A stretch of 64,000 nt of DNA from Goekera deserti (GTDB lineage: Bacteria > Actinomycetota > Actinomycetes > Mycobacteriales > Geodermatophilaceae). This document shows, piece by piece, positions 1-9,010 of this stretch. Within the stretch, counting starts at the first letter, position 1. Every line of letters starts with the position of its first letter. The translations under genes and the position numbers were made by a program. The notes beneath the pieces were generated by a model. It was not told where the DNA came from. It did no database searches and was given only the letters and a program-made list of their open reading frames with translations. The DNA lies in assembly GCF_010685995.1 (NCBI RefSeq), contig NZ_JAAGWK010000024.1, positions 1-64,000 on the forward strand, read 5' to 3'.

Positions 1-363
1 AGCTACATGACCAGCGGTGGCTTCGCCCTGAGCTCCTCGGCCGCCGACGTCGCCGCCGCCACCGTCAGCTTCACCGGTGGCAGCGGTGCTGCCGACGCCC
101 TGACGGCGATCGACAAGGCGATCAGCACGGTCTCCACGGTCCGGGCGAACCTCGGTGCGCTGCAGAACCGGTTCGACCACACCATCAACAACCTCAACGT
201 CGCGGTCGAGAACCTGACCGCGTCCGAGAGCCGGATCCGCGACACCGACATGGCCCAGGAGATGACGAACTTCACGAAGTCGCAGATCCTGAGCCAGGCC
301 GGCACCGCCATGCTCTCCCAGGCCAACCAGGCCCCCCAGGGCATCCTCAGCCTGCTCCAGTGA
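1..363 (+). CDS. fliC: Flagellin, C-terminal part (5' end outside window)
   Basis: This is the filament subunit, exported through the flagellar type III apparatus. Only the last 120 residues are present; the frame is open from base 1, so the start lies upstream. The visible part covers the end of the variable domain and the C-terminal D0/D1 helices. The stretch around NLNVAVENLTASESRIRDTD and the ending AMLSQANQAPQGILSLLQ are the classical flagellin C-terminal signature used for packing in the filament core. A strong hairpin follows and separates it from fliD. Family assignment is certain; whether other flagellin copies exist cannot be seen here. Confidence 0.95.
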   Translation, partial: SYMTSGGFALSSSAADVAAATVSFTGGSGAADALTAIDKAISTVSTVRANLGALQNRFDHTINNLNVAVENLTASESRIRDTDMAQEMTNFTKSQILSQAGTAMLSQANQAPQGILSLLQ

Positions 364-421
364 GCTGACGGACAGCGGTAGCACCACCTGACACCAGCAG
401 CACGAACACCCGCTGGACGAC

Positions 422-456
422 GGTGAGGGGGGAGGCCCTCGGCCTCCCCCCTCACC
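422..456 (+). terminator. Rho-independent-like terminator after flagellin
   Basis: A perfect 16-bp stem (422-437 pairing with 441-456) closes a 3-base loop. There is no clear T-run, as is common in high-GC actinobacteria. It lies between flagellin and fliD, so abundant flagellin transcription can end before the fliD operon. Confidence 0.75.
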
Positions 457-489
457 CCGTCCGTCCCCTGACAGCCCGGAGGCACACCC

Positions 490-1890
490 ATGGCCAGCAA
501 CAGCACCATCGACGGTCTCGTCTCCGGGCTGGACACCACCAACGTCATCAAGCAGCTGATCGCCGTCGAGGCGCAGCCGCAGACCGTGCTGAAGAACCGC
601 CAGTCTGCCGCCAAGACCGACGCCACGGCCTACCGATCGGCCAACACCCGGTTCGACTCGCTGCGCAGTGCAGCCGAGGCCCTCACCGCCGCCGGCGCCT
701 ACCAGGCCACCAAGGCCACCAGTTCCGCCGCCTCGGTCAGCGTGAGTGCCTCCGCGACCGCCACCCCCGCCTCCCTGACCTTCAACGTCGACCGGGTCGC
801 CGCGCGGCACATGGTCATCAGCGACCGGACCTGGACCGCCACCAGCGACGCCTTCGGCGGGTCCGGCAGCACCCTCTCGCTCCCGAACGCCGACGGCACG
901 GCCGGCAGCGTGGCCACCACCGGCACCCTGGCCGAGACCGTCGCCGCGATCAACGGCGGCACCTACGGGGTCACCGCAGCCGCCGTGCAGGTCGGTGCCA
1001 CCACCTTCAAGCTCCAGCTCACCGCCAAGGACTCCGGCGCGGCCAAGGTGTTCACCGCCGCCGCCGGCGCGGACACCTTCGGCACGACTGTCCAGCAGGG
1101 CATCGACGCGCAGGTCACCGTGGGCTCCGGCGGCGGCAGCTACCAGGCGACGTCGAGCAGCAACACCTTCACCGGCCTGCTGGACGGCGTCACGCTGACC
1201 GTGAGCACCGCCGCGGCAGCCACTCCGGTCACGGTCAGCGTCAGCAGCGACCCGAGTGCGATCTCCGGCAAGGTGAAGACTCTGATCGAGTCCGCCAACG
1301 AGGCGCTGAAGACGATCACCTCGCTCACCGACTACAAGAGCACCACCGCGCTGCTCAAGGGCGACAGCACGCTGCGCGGCCTGGCCAACCAGATCCTGGA
1401 CGCGGTCTCCTCGGCGATCGGCGGGCGCTCCGCGGCCGAGGTCGGCATCTCGCTGACCCGCACCGGCAGCCTCACGTTCGACGCGGCGAAGTTCAGCACC
1501 GCGCTGGCCGCGGACCCCGCGCTCGCGCAGAAGCTGGTCGGCGGCACGCTGGCCAAGGCCGAGGTGATCGCCGACCCGATGGCCACCCCGCCGGTGGTCG
1601 GCTCCCCCGCGGTCCCCGCCGTGGACGGGCTGGCCGCGCGGATGCTCACCATCGCCAAGGGCGCCAGCGACGCCACCACCGGCTCGCTGACCCTGCTGGC
1701 CAAGAACAAGGACAGCGCGGCGACCGACTTCCAGGGCCGGATCGACGCCTGGGACGTTCGCCTGGCCAGCCGCACCCTGTCCCTGGAGAAGTACTACACC
1801 GCCCTCGAGACCAGCCTCGGCAAGCTCAAGAACCAGTCCAGCTGGCTGGACGGTCAGCTGGCGAACCTGCCCAGCTGGTCCCGTCGATGA
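490..1890 (+). CDS. fliD: Flagellar filament cap protein FliD (hook-associated protein 2)
   Basis: FliD forms the cap at the filament tip and helps flagellin monomers fold into place. The 466-residue product begins with the typical IDGLVSGLDTTNVIKQL segment of the FliD N-terminal domain. Its long middle is Ala/Ser/Thr-rich, and the C-terminus is a helical part ending near SWLDGQLANL, as in FliD_C. The length fits the family. The ATG is preceded by a GGAGG ribosome site. It is followed by fliS, the usual fliD-fliS order. The C-terminal domain carries an insert rich in Ala, Pro and Val (around residues 360-385), probably a surface variation. Confidence 0.95.
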   Translation: MASNSTIDGLVSGLDTTNVIKQLIAVEAQPQTVLKNRQSAAKTDATAYRSANTRFDSLRSAAEALTAAGAYQATKATSSAASVSVSASATATPASLTFNVDRVAARHMVISDRTWTATSDAFGGSGSTLSLPNADGTAGSVATTGTLAETVAAINGGTYGVTAAAVQVGATTFKLQLTAKDSGAAKVFTAAAGADTFGTTVQQGIDAQVTVGSGGGSYQATSSSNTFTGLLDGVTLTVSTAAAATPVTVSVSSDPSAISGKVKTLIESANEALKTITSLTDYKSTTALLKGDSTLRGLANQILDAVSSAIGGRSAAEVGISLTRTGSLTFDAAKFSTALAADPALAQKLVGGTLAKAEVIADPMATPPVVGSPAVPAVDGLAARMLTIAKGASDATTGSLTLLAKNKDSAATDFQGRIDAWDVRLASRTLSLEKYYTALETSLGKLKNQSSWLDGQLANLPSWSRR

Positions 1891-1936
1891 CGCACTCCCC
1901 TGCGAAGCACCACCCCTCTACCCAGGAGCTCCCCCG

Positions 1937-2323
1937 ATGAGTGCAGCCTCCCTTCGCGCCCGCTACCTCAGCGACACGGTGTCCACCGCCTCCCCCCAGC
2001 GCCTGCTCGTCATGCTCTACGACCGGCTCGCCCTGGACCTGGAGCGCGCCCAGGCCGCCCTCGGCAGCGGCGACCGGCAGACCGCGAACGACACGCTGCG
2101 CAACGCGCAGGCGATCGTGTTCGAGCTGCGCGAGAGCCTGAACGTCGACGCCTGGGAGGGTGGCCCGCGGCTCTCGGCGTTGTACAGCTGGCTGCTCGGC
2201 GAGCTCGTGCTCGCCAACGTGCAGGGCAACGTCCGCAAGGTGGCCGACTGCCGCACCATCGTCGAGCCGCTGCGCGACGCCTGGCGGGAGGCCGCCGCGT
2301 CGCTCGCCATGGCGAGCGCATGA
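1937..2323 (+). CDS. fliS: Flagellin export chaperone FliS
   Basis: FliS binds the C-terminus of unexported flagellin in the cytoplasm and keeps it from polymerising. The 128-residue product has the family signature near its start: a Tyr-containing RARYLSDTVSTASPQRLLVMLYDRL segment is spread over residues 7-31. It is then all-helical, as expected for the FliS four-helix bundle. Length is normal. It lies 46 bases after fliD and its stop overlaps the next ATG by 4 bases, so translation is probably coupled. Confidence 0.93.
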   Translation: MSAASLRARYLSDTVSTASPQRLLVMLYDRLALDLERAQAALGSGDRQTANDTLRNAQAIVFELRESLNVDAWEGGPRLSALYSWLLGELVLANVQGNVRKVADCRTIVEPLRDAWREAAASLAMASA

Positions 2324-2673
2324 GCCTGGACCGCCGCTCCCCCGGCGTCGGGACGCCGGCGGACAGCTGGCCCGACGTGCTCGACGTCCTCGAGGGCGAG
2401 CTGATCGACGCGCAGCGGGCCATCGCCGGTGTCGACACCGACGCGATCGTCGAGTGGGGCCGGCGGATGACCGACTGGATCCCGCCGAACGCCCTGGGCC
2501 CGGTGCCCGACGACCTGCGCGAGCGGGCCGCCCGCCTGCTGCAGCACCAGCTGGCCGTCGCCGAGGAGATCGTCGAGCGGATCACGCAGAGCAAGAAGCA
2601 GCGCGACGTCGCGGCACGCATGGCCTACGCACCGAGCCGGCCGATCGCCGCCTTCATCGACCGGCCCATCTGA
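2320..2673 (+). CDS. Small helical protein in the fliT position
   Basis: This 117-residue protein overlaps fliS by ATGA. It is predicted to be mainly helical, with charged amphipathic stretches such as DVLDVLEGELIDAQRA and ERAARLLQHQLAVAEEIVER. Position and size match FliT, the chaperone for FliD that normally follows fliS, but I see no diagnostic motif because FliT sequences are poorly conserved. The C-terminus (PSRPIAAFIDRPI) is Pro-rich. The assignment to FliT rests on gene order alone; it could be another flagellar export chaperone. Confidence 0.6.
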   Translation: MSLDRRSPGVGTPADSWPDVLDVLEGELIDAQRAIAGVDTDAIVEWGRRMTDWIPPNALGPVPDDLRERAARLLQHQLAVAEEIVERITQSKKQRDVAARMAYAPSRPIAAFIDRPI

Positions 2674-2706
2674 TCCCGCTCGCCACCCGTCACCTCCCCC
2701 GCACAC

Positions 2707-2736
2707 CGGCCCGGCCCCTCTCGAGGGGCCGGGCCG
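2707..2736 (+). terminator. Hairpin terminator after fliD-fliS-fliT
   Basis: A perfect 14-bp GC stem (2707-2720 pairing with 2723-2736) has a 2-base loop and lies 34 bases after the fliT-like stop codon. It ends the fliD unit ahead of the flgB promoter region. Confidence 0.7.
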
Positions 2737-2884
2737 CAGTCGTTCCCGGGGCCTGCAGCAACCTCGCCCGCCAGCCGACATTGCGTCACACCCGAACTCG
2801 TCACCCACCGTCGGGGACAGCGCGCGGTGATCACCCGGATCGGTGGGTATGCCCGCCCGACCAGGCGTTTCCCGCTCGCGCGAC

Positions 2885-2914
2885 GTCACGGTCCGGGCCC
2901 GGACTGCCGATGAG
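2885..2914 (+). promoter_or_regulatory. Putative flagellar sigma-28-type promoter of the flgB operon
   Basis: GCCGATGAG at 2906-2914 resembles the FliA (sigma-28) -10 element GCCGATAA. It is preceded by GTCA at 2885-2888 with a 17-base gap. The same GCCGATGAG box occurs before fliM and flhA, and GTCA with the same gap before fliM. The call is from sequence resemblance and recurrence only. Confidence 0.5.
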
Positions 2915-3040
2915 GACAGTGCACGGAGAGCACCCCATTGTCGCCACGGACGGCGATCTCACCGTACGACCTGAGCGTCGTGCGGCGTCCTGCGGAGGTC
3001 CCACCGTGCCCTGCTGTCCCCGTCGTGCCGGAAGCGCCTC

Positions 3041-3391
3041 GTGATCATCGAGGACCGCACCCAGGTCGCCCTGCACGCAGCCCTCGACGGGCTGTCCCAG
3101 CGCCAGCGGGTCACCGCCGACAACATCGCCAACGTCAACACGCCCGGCTTCCTGGCCGGCGTCACCGACTTCGAGTCGACCCTGAAGAGCCAGCTCGCCG
3201 ACGGCGAGCGGGCCACCCTGGAGAGCGGCTCGATCGCCCGGTCGCTGCAGCCCACGCGCACCGACGGCAACAACGTCAACCTCGACACCGAGGTCACGAC
3301 CGCCACCGAGACCGGGCTGCGCTACCAGCTGGCCATCAACGCCCTCGACGGCAAGTACGCGCTGCTGCGCGCTGCCATGCGGACGCAGTGA
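3041..3391 (+). CDS. flgB: Flagellar proximal rod protein FlgB
   Basis: FlgB is a structural subunit of the proximal rod, exported by the flagellar export gate. The 116-residue product contains the conserved rod/hook motif [15 protein letters not shown] at about residues 26-40 and a C-terminal helix rich in Ala and Leu ([13 protein letters not shown]). Length is close to the family norm of about 130. The GTG start has a GGAAG ribosome site. The stop codon shares a base with the flgC start. It opens the basal-body operon. Confidence 0.93.
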   Translation: MIIEDRTQVALHAALDGLSQRQRVTADNIANVNTPGFLAGVTDFESTLKSQLADGERATLESGSIARSLQPTRTDGNNVNLDTEVTTATETGLRYQLAINALDGKYALLRAAMRTQ

Positions 3392-3795
3392 TGAGCACCT
3401 TCTCGGCGATCACCACTGCGGGCTCCTCCCTCTACGTGCACCGCAAGTGGATGGACGCGGTCTCGGACAACATCGCCAACATCAACACGGCGACGTCGCC
3501 CGACGAGCCGGCCTTCCGGGAGCGGTTCATCCAGGCCCAGGCCGTCGAGTACGGCACCGGCCAGGGCGGCGTCCGGGTCGCCGGCGCGCAGCTCGGCAGC
3601 GCCGAGGGCCTGCTGGTGTACGAGCCGGAGAACCCGCTGGCCGACGAGGCCGGCTACGTGCGCAAGCCCGACATCGACCTCGGCGAGCAGATGACCTACC
3701 TGCTCATGTCCCAGCGCGGCTACCAGGCGAACCTCGCCGTCGTCGAGCGCGCCACCACCTCCTACGAAGCCGCACTCCGGCTCGGGAAGGGCTGA
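3391..3795 (+). CDS. flgC: Flagellar proximal rod protein FlgC
   Basis: FlgC is the second proximal rod subunit. The 134-residue product starts directly on the flgB stop (TGATG). It carries the rod signature [15 protein letters not shown] near residues 23-37 and the C-terminal pattern typical of rod proteins ([21 protein letters not shown], spread over residues 104-124). A longer open frame runs upstream from 2938, but it crosses flgB in another frame and lacks rod-protein homology, so the ATG at 3391 is chosen. Confidence 0.94.
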   Translation: MSTFSAITTAGSSLYVHRKWMDAVSDNIANINTATSPDEPAFRERFIQAQAVEYGTGQGGVRVAGAQLGSAEGLLVYEPENPLADEAGYVRKPDIDLGEQMTYLLMSQRGYQANLAVVERATTSYEAALRLGKG

Positions 3796-3797
3796 TC

Positions 3798-4130
3798 ATG
3801 ACCTCCGCCATCAGCGGGCTGACGTTCCCCGCCATGCCGGCCATCGGTGCCGTCGGCGGCCCCGACGCCACGAGCGCCGCGGCCGGCACCCCGTCGACCA
3901 CCGCCTCGGGTGCCAGCTTCGCCGACGTGCTCACCAGCCAGGTCGACCGGCTGAACGCCGTGCAGGGCAAGGCCGACACCCTGGCCGCGCAGGCCGCCAC
4001 CGGGGACCTGCAGGACGCGCACGACTACCAGATCGCCGCCACCCAGGCCCAGCTGACCACCGAGATGGTCGTCTCGCTGCGCAACAAGGGCGTTGAGGCG
4101 TTCAACGACATCATGCGGATGCAGATCTGA
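3798..4130 (+). CDS. fliE: Flagellar hook-basal body protein FliE
   Basis: FliE links the MS ring to the rod. The 110-residue product has an Ala/Gly/Thr-rich flexible N-terminus and the conserved C-terminal half with [20 protein letters not shown] and [11 protein letters not shown], the FliE signature. It lies 2 bases after flgC, and its stop overlaps the fliF start (TGATG). The ATG at 3798 gives the family length; an upstream open frame in the same phase runs through flgC and is not used. Confidence 0.93.
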   Translation: MTSAISGLTFPAMPAIGAVGGPDATSAAAGTPSTTASGASFADVLTSQVDRLNAVQGKADTLAAQAATGDLQDAHDYQIAATQAQLTTEMVVSLRNKGVEAFNDIMRMQI

Positions 4131-5725
4131 TGCCCGGCGCCATGAACGTCCAGCTGGACAAGATGCGCTCGGTCCTGTCCACCATCAGCGTCGGCCAGAA
4201 GGTCGTCATCGGCCTGCTCGTGGCCGGCCTGCTCCTCGGCGGCGTGTTCTTCACCCAGTGGATCACCAAGCCCACGTACGCCCCACTGTTCTCCAACCTC
4301 GCCGCGGCCGACGCCTCGGCCATCGTCGACGAGCTCAACGCGCAGGGCGTCGAGAACGAGGTCACCGACGGCGGCAGCACGATCATGGTGCCCAAGGACC
4401 AGGTCTACGACCTCCGGCTGTCCATGGCCGGCAAGGGCCTCACCGCCAGCGAGGAGACCGGCTACGCGCTGCTCGACGAGCAGGGCATCACCACCAGCGA
4501 GTTCAAGCAGCAGGTCGACTACCAGCGCGCGCTGCAGGGCGAGCTCGCCTCGACCCTGGAGTCCATGGACGGCGTCGAGACCGCCGTGGTGAAGCTGGCC
4601 ATCCCGGAGGACACCGTCTTCACCGACGACCAGGGCACGCCCACCGCCTCGGTGCTGCTGGACCTCGCGGCCGGCACCCAGCTCAGTGGTGAGCAGGTGC
4701 AGTCGGTGACCAACCTCGTCAGCTCCAGCGTCGAGGGCATGGACGCCAAGGACGTCACCGTCGCCAACTCCGAGGGGCAGCTGCTGTCCACCGCCGGCAG
4801 CGGCATCTCCGCCGGCGGCAGCGACGCCCAGTCGCAGGCCGAGGCCGACTACGAGGCCCGGATCACCGCGAATGCCCAGCGCATGCTGGACACCGTGGCC
4901 GGTCCCGGCAACGCGGTCGTGGCCGTGCGGGCCGACCTGGACTTCGACGAGCGGGCCAGCACCGAGGAGAGGTACGACTACAACGACGACACCCCGGCCC
5001 TGTCGGAGTCCACGCAGACCGAGGGCTACAACGGCGACGGAGGCAACGCCGTCGGCGGGGTGCTCGGCCCGGAGAACCAGGTCGGCGCCGGTACCGGCGG
5101 CGAGTCGGCATACACCAAGACCGACACCACGAAGAACAACGCCGTGGACAAGATCACCGAGACCGTCAACAGCGCCGGCGGCGACGTCAAGCGGCTGACC
5201 GTGTCGGTGATCATGAACAACGCCTCGGCCGGCGTCGCGCCGCCCGCCCCGAACATCATCGAGGACGTCGTCAGCCAGGCGGTCGGCCTGGACCAGACCC
5301 GGGGTGACGCCATCACGGTCGCCAACGTCGCCTTCGACACCTCGGCGGCGGAGAACGCGGCCGCCGCACTGGCCGAGGCCGAGGCGGCCGATGCCAAGGC
5401 CCAGATGATGTCGCTGGTCAAGACCGGCGCCATCGCCCTGGGCATCGTCCTGCTCGTGCTGATCGTGTGGCTGAGGTCCCGCCGCGGCCGGGCGGCCGAG
5501 GAGGAGGACGAGCAGTACCAGGAGCTCGAGCTCTCCGACGAGCACATGCTCGAGCTGGAGCGGCTGCGGGTGGAGAGCAGCCGGGACGCAGCCCTCGACG
5601 CCCGCAAGGCCGAGCTGGAAGGGGCCCAGCGCGAGCGGGTCCGCAGTGAGATCTCGGAGATGATCAGCGACCGTCCCGACGAGGTCGCCGTCATGTTGCG
5701 CAGCTGGTTCGCGGAGGCCAAGTAG
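4130..5725 (+). CDS. fliF: Flagellar MS-ring protein FliF
   Basis: FliF builds the membrane/supramembrane ring, the first structure assembled. The 531-residue product has an N-terminal membrane helix at about residues 24-45 and two ring-building domains (YscJ/FliF type at about 48-225, FliF_C after that). A second membrane helix lies at about 431-450, followed by a charged cytoplasmic tail that binds FliG (ending EISEMISDRPDEVAVMLRSW). Start choice is between residues 1 and 5; the first ATG overlaps the fliE stop. Length is normal. Confidence 0.96.
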   Translation: MPGAMNVQLDKMRSVLSTISVGQKVVIGLLVAGLLLGGVFFTQWITKPTYAPLFSNLAAADASAIVDELNAQGVENEVTDGGSTIMVPKDQVYDLRLSMAGKGLTASEETGYALLDEQGITTSEFKQQVDYQRALQGELASTLESMDGVETAVVKLAIPEDTVFTDDQGTPTASVLLDLAAGTQLSGEQVQSVTNLVSSSVEGMDAKDVTVANSEGQLLSTAGSGISAGGSDAQSQAEADYEARITANAQRMLDTVAGPGNAVVAVRADLDFDERASTEERYDYNDDTPALSESTQTEGYNGDGGNAVGGVLGPENQVGAGTGGESAYTKTDTTKNNAVDKITETVNSAGGDVKRLTVSVIMNNASAGVAPPAPNIIEDVVSQAVGLDQTRGDAITVANVAFDTSAAENAAAALAEAEAADAKAQMMSLVKTGAIALGIVLLVLIVWLRSRRGRAAEEEDEQYQELELSDEHMLELERLRVESSRDAALDARKAELEGAQRERVRSEISEMISDRPDEVAVMLRSWFAEAK

Positions 5726-5727
5726 AG

Positions 5728-6816
5728 ATGACCATCGCCAACGTCGAGGACCTGGCCGGGCTGCTCAGCCCGTCCACGGCCGTCATGCCCGCCTCGCGGA
5801 GCACGGCCCGGATCAACCTCCCGGGCCTGCGCAAGGCGGCCATGTTCCTGGCCCAGCTCTCCTCCGAGGAGGCCGGCCTCTTGATGAGCAAGATGCGGCC
5901 CAGCGAGGTCGAGGCGGTGACCAGCGAGCTGATGAAGCTCGAGGGCGCGGTGGACCCGGAGACCGTCGACGGGGTGCTCGGGGAGTTCCACGAGCTCATG
6001 CAGGCCCGTCGCTTCGTCGGGCACGGTGGTTTCGAGTTCGCCCGGGACATGCTGTCCGCGGGCCTCGGCGCCGACCGCGCGGAGGCCGTGCTCAACCGGC
6101 TCAACGTGGTCTACTCCGAGATCCCGTTCGCCTCGCTGCGCAACGGCGACGTCCGGCAGCTGGTCACCTTCCTCAAGGACGAGCACCCGCAGGTCATCGC
6201 CCTGGTGCTGGCCCACCTGCCCGCCGCGCAGTCCGCGGAGGTGCTGTCCCGGCTGTCCCCGGACATGCAGGGCGTGGTCGCCCACCGCATCGCCACGATG
6301 GACCGCACCTCCCCGGACATGGTGCGCATGGTCGAGGAGGAGCTCGGCCGTCGCATGGGCTCGATGATCACCAACCAGGACCTCGCCTCGGTGGGCGGCG
6401 TCAGCGCACTGGTCGAGATCATCAACCGCTCGGCCCGGCCGGCCGAGCGCTCGATCCTGGACGGGCTGGAGAGCACCGACCCGGAGCTCGCCGAGCAGGT
6501 GCGCGCCCAGATGTTCGTCTTCGAGGACATCGTCACCATCGACGACCGGTCGCTGCAGCTGGTGCTCCGCGACGTCGAGGCCAACGACCTGGCGACGGCG
6601 CTGAAGGGCGTGCGCCCGGACGTGCGGGACAAGATCACCCGGAACCTGAGCGAGCGGGCAGCGGAGAACCTGCTGGAGGAGATGGAGCTGCTCGGCCCGG
6701 TGCGTGCCCGCACCGTCGAGGAGGCGCAGGCGAAGGTCGTCACCGTCATCCGCGCCATGGAGGAGCAGGGCACCCTCACGATCAGCCGCGGGGGCGAGGA
6801 TGAGTTCGTTGCGTGA
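5728..6816 (+). CDS. fliG: Flagellar motor switch protein FliG
   Basis: FliG is the switch-complex subunit that takes torque from MotA and binds FliF and FliM. The 362-residue product has the three FliG domains. EHPQVIALVLAHLPAAQSAEV, with the EHPQ motif, is in the middle domain, and the C-terminal torque domain includes MFVFEDIVTIDDRSLQLVLR. An N-terminal extension of about 30 residues precedes the first conserved helix. It lies 2 bases after fliF and overlaps fliH by 17 bases. Confidence 0.96.
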   Translation: MTIANVEDLAGLLSPSTAVMPASRSTARINLPGLRKAAMFLAQLSSEEAGLLMSKMRPSEVEAVTSELMKLEGAVDPETVDGVLGEFHELMQARRFVGHGGFEFARDMLSAGLGADRAEAVLNRLNVVYSEIPFASLRNGDVRQLVTFLKDEHPQVIALVLAHLPAAQSAEVLSRLSPDMQGVVAHRIATMDRTSPDMVRMVEEELGRRMGSMITNQDLASVGGVSALVEIINRSARPAERSILDGLESTDPELAEQVRAQMFVFEDIVTIDDRSLQLVLRDVEANDLATALKGVRPDVRDKITRNLSERAAENLLEEMELLGPVRARTVEEAQAKVVTVIRAMEEQGTLTISRGGEDEFVA

Positions 6817-7702
6817 GTCCGCGCTGCTCCGGGGTGAGTCGGCAGCCTCGGCCCGCCCCTACCGCGCCGCCGGCGAGGACGACATCGGGTCCGTCGCCGG
6901 CGGTGGGCGCATCCGCGGAGCCCGGTCGGCTCCCGCGCCGGCGCCGGCCGCCGCGCCGGCGCGGCCCTCGGCTGCGCCGGCCCCGCGTCCGGTGCCGTCC
7001 ACCGAGCAGCGGCCCGACCTGCGGGCCCGCGCCACCCGGCCGGCCGGCACCACCGCGGACGCCGCCGCTGCCGGCGACCCCCGGGCCGCGATGGCCGGGC
7101 AGCGGCCCGCCGTCCGGCTGGACGAGGTGTACGCCGACGAGCTGACCCGGCTGCACGAGCAGGCGCGCGCCGCCGGTCACGCCGCCGGCTACGCCCAGGG
7201 GCTCGCCGCCGGCGCCGCCCAGTCGGCGGCCGCGGTGGCCGAGGCCGAGCGGGCCGCCGCCGACCGCCTCGCCGTGGTGCACCAGCACTGGGAGCGGCAG
7301 TGGTCCAGCGCGGCCGCCGCCCTGGCCACCGCCGCCGCCCGCTTCGACTCCGCGGTCGCCCCCGTCGCCGACGAGGTCAGCGACCTGATCACCGACAACG
7401 TGTTCGACCTGGTGGCCGAGCTGCTCGGCCGCGAGCTGGCCGCCGCCACCACCCCGGGCCGCGACGCCGTCCGGCGCGCGCTGGGCATGTGCCCGGCCGA
7501 CGCGCCCGTCGTCGTGCGCCTGCACCCCGAGGACCTGGCCAGCCTGACCGCCGGCGACCGCACCGAGCTGCGCGCAGGCGTGACGATCGTGCCGGACGCC
7601 GGCGTCGAGCGCGGCGGCGCGCTGGCCGAGAGCGGCCCGCGCCGGATCGACGCCCAGCTCGGCCCGGCGCTCGAGCGCGTGCGCCAGGTGCTCCTCCCGT
7701 GA
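6800..7702 (+). CDS. fliH: Flagellar export apparatus protein FliH
   Basis: FliH binds and regulates the ATPase FliI at the export gate. The 300-residue product has an Ala/Pro/Arg-rich, probably disordered N-terminus (residues 1-110) and a helical, Ala/Gln-rich coiled-coil middle containing the GxxxG-like AAGHAAGYAQGLAAGAAQ. A C-terminal domain ends with VRQVLLP. The ATG at 6800 lies inside the end of fliG (17-base overlap) and leaves a protein of normal size. The N-terminal Pro/Ala region is longer than in classical FliH. The stop overlaps the fliI GTG. Confidence 0.85.
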   Translation: MSSLRESALLRGESAASARPYRAAGEDDIGSVAGGGRIRGARSAPAPAPAAAPARPSAAPAPRPVPSTEQRPDLRARATRPAGTTADAAAAGDPRAAMAGQRPAVRLDEVYADELTRLHEQARAAGHAAGYAQGLAAGAAQSAAAVAEAERAAADRLAVVHQHWERQWSSAAAALATAAARFDSAVAPVADEVSDLITDNVFDLVAELLGRELAAATTPGRDAVRRALGMCPADAPVVVRLHPEDLASLTAGDRTELRAGVTIVPDAGVERGGALAESGPRRIDAQLGPALERVRQVLLP

Positions 7703-9000
7703 GCTCGCTCCAGGCGCTGGCCGCGGCTCGTGCCGCCGCCCGCCCGGCCGTGACCGGGTCGGTCACCGGCGCGATGGGCCTCACGCTGAGCGTCGACGGC
7801 GTCGTGGCGGCGGTCGGCGACCTCGTCGAGGTGGGGGCCGCCCGGCCGCTGCTGGCCGAGGTCGTGGCCGTGCACCGGGACCGGCTCACCTGCATGCCGC
7901 TCGGCGACATCTCCGGCGTGCACGCCGGAGCGCCGGTGCGCGCCACCGGCCGCCCGCTGCAGGTGCCGGTGGGCACGGCCCTGCTCGGCCGGGTGCTCGA
8001 CGGGCTGGGTCGCCCGATCGACGGCGGCCCGCCGATCGCCTCCGCCGTCGACTACGTGGACCTGTCCAGCGAGACGCCGAACGCGCTGACCCGCAGCCGG
8101 GTGGACGAGCCGCTCACCTTCGGCGTGCGCGCGCTGGACACCCTGGTGCCCTGCGGCAAGGGCCAGCGCCTGGGCATCTTCGCCGGCTCCGGCGTCGGCA
8201 AGTCCACGCTGCTGAGCCAGATCACCCGCGGCACCAACGCCGACATCCGGGTCATCGGGCTGATCGGTGAGCGTGGCCGCGAGGTGCGCGAGTTCATCGA
8301 GGACGACCTGGGCCCCGAGGGCATGGCCAACACCGTCGTCGTGGTCGCCACGTCCGACGAGCCGCCGCTGGTGCGCCTCAAAGCCGCCTTCGTCGCCACC
8401 CGGATCGCCGAGGCCTTCCGCGACCAGGGTCGCGACGTGCTGCTGATGATGGACTCGATCACCCGCACCGCCATGGCCCAGCGCGAGGTCGGCCTGAGCG
8501 CGGGCGAGCCGCCGGCCACCCGCGGCTACCCGCCGAGCGTCTTCGCGATGATGCCCAAGCTGCTGGAGAAGGCCGGCACGTCCACCACCGGCTCGATCAC
8601 CGGCCTCTACACCGTGCTGGTGGAGGGCGACGACCACAACGAGCCGATCGCCGACACCGCCCGGTCGATCCTCGACGGCCACATCGTGCTGACCCGCAAG
8701 CTCGCGACCGCCGGCCACTTCCCGGCGATCGACGTGCTGGAGTCGATCTCCCGCGTCGCACCGGCGGTCACCACGCCGGCCCAGATGGCCGACGCGCGGG
8801 AGGTGCGGCGGCTCATGGGCGCGCTGCGCGACGTGCGCGAGCTCATCGAGATCGGGGCGTACCAGGAGGGCGCCGACCCGGTGGTCGACCGCGCACGCCA
8901 GCTCAGCCCGGCCATCGACGCGTTCCTGCAGCAGGGCACCGGTGACCTCACGCACCCGATGGAGTCCTGGGCCCGGCTGCACCACGTCGTGACGCAATGA
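7699..9000 (+). CDS. fliI: Flagellum-specific ATPase FliI
   Basis: FliI is the F1-beta-like ATPase that drives substrate unloading at the export gate. The 433-residue product has Walker A GSGVGKST at residues 163-170 and the family motif GERGREVREFIEDDL. Walker B is LLMMDSITR, and there is the T3SS ATPase signature GEPPATRGYPPSVFAMMP. The GTG start overlaps the fliH stop by 4 bases (GTGA). The open frame continues upstream into fliH without homology, so the GTG is used. All catalytic elements are present. Confidence 0.96.
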   Translation: MSSLQALAAARAAARPAVTGSVTGAMGLTLSVDGVVAAVGDLVEVGAARPLLAEVVAVHRDRLTCMPLGDISGVHAGAPVRATGRPLQVPVGTALLGRVLDGLGRPIDGGPPIASAVDYVDLSSETPNALTRSRVDEPLTFGVRALDTLVPCGKGQRLGIFAGSGVGKSTLLSQITRGTNADIRVIGLIGERGREVREFIEDDLGPEGMANTVVVVATSDEPPLVRLKAAFVATRIAEAFRDQGRDVLLMMDSITRTAMAQREVGLSAGEPPATRGYPPSVFAMMPKLLEKAGTSTTGSITGLYTVLVEGDDHNEPIADTARSILDGHIVLTRKLATAGHFPAIDVLESISRVAPAVTTPAQMADAREVRRLMGALRDVRELIEIGAYQEGADPVVDRARQLSPAIDAFLQQGTGDLTHPMESWARLHHVVTQ

Positions 9001-9010
9001 CGGTGACGCG

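Larger units (their letters stand above)
2674..3040. other. Noncoding gap between fliT-like gene and flgB
   Basis: This 367-base stretch holds the terminator at 2707-2736 and the GCCGATGAG promoter box at 2906-2914. I see no gene in it. If transcription starts about seven bases after the box, flgB would have a 5' leader of about 120 bases, unlike fliM and flhA. Confidence 0.7.

Noticed and set aside
423-1940. Long + strand frame of 505 codons over fliD
   Set aside because: It overlaps fliD in another frame, is Arg/Gln/His-rich and has no conserved pattern; it starts inside the flagellin terminator. High GC content opens such shadow frames.
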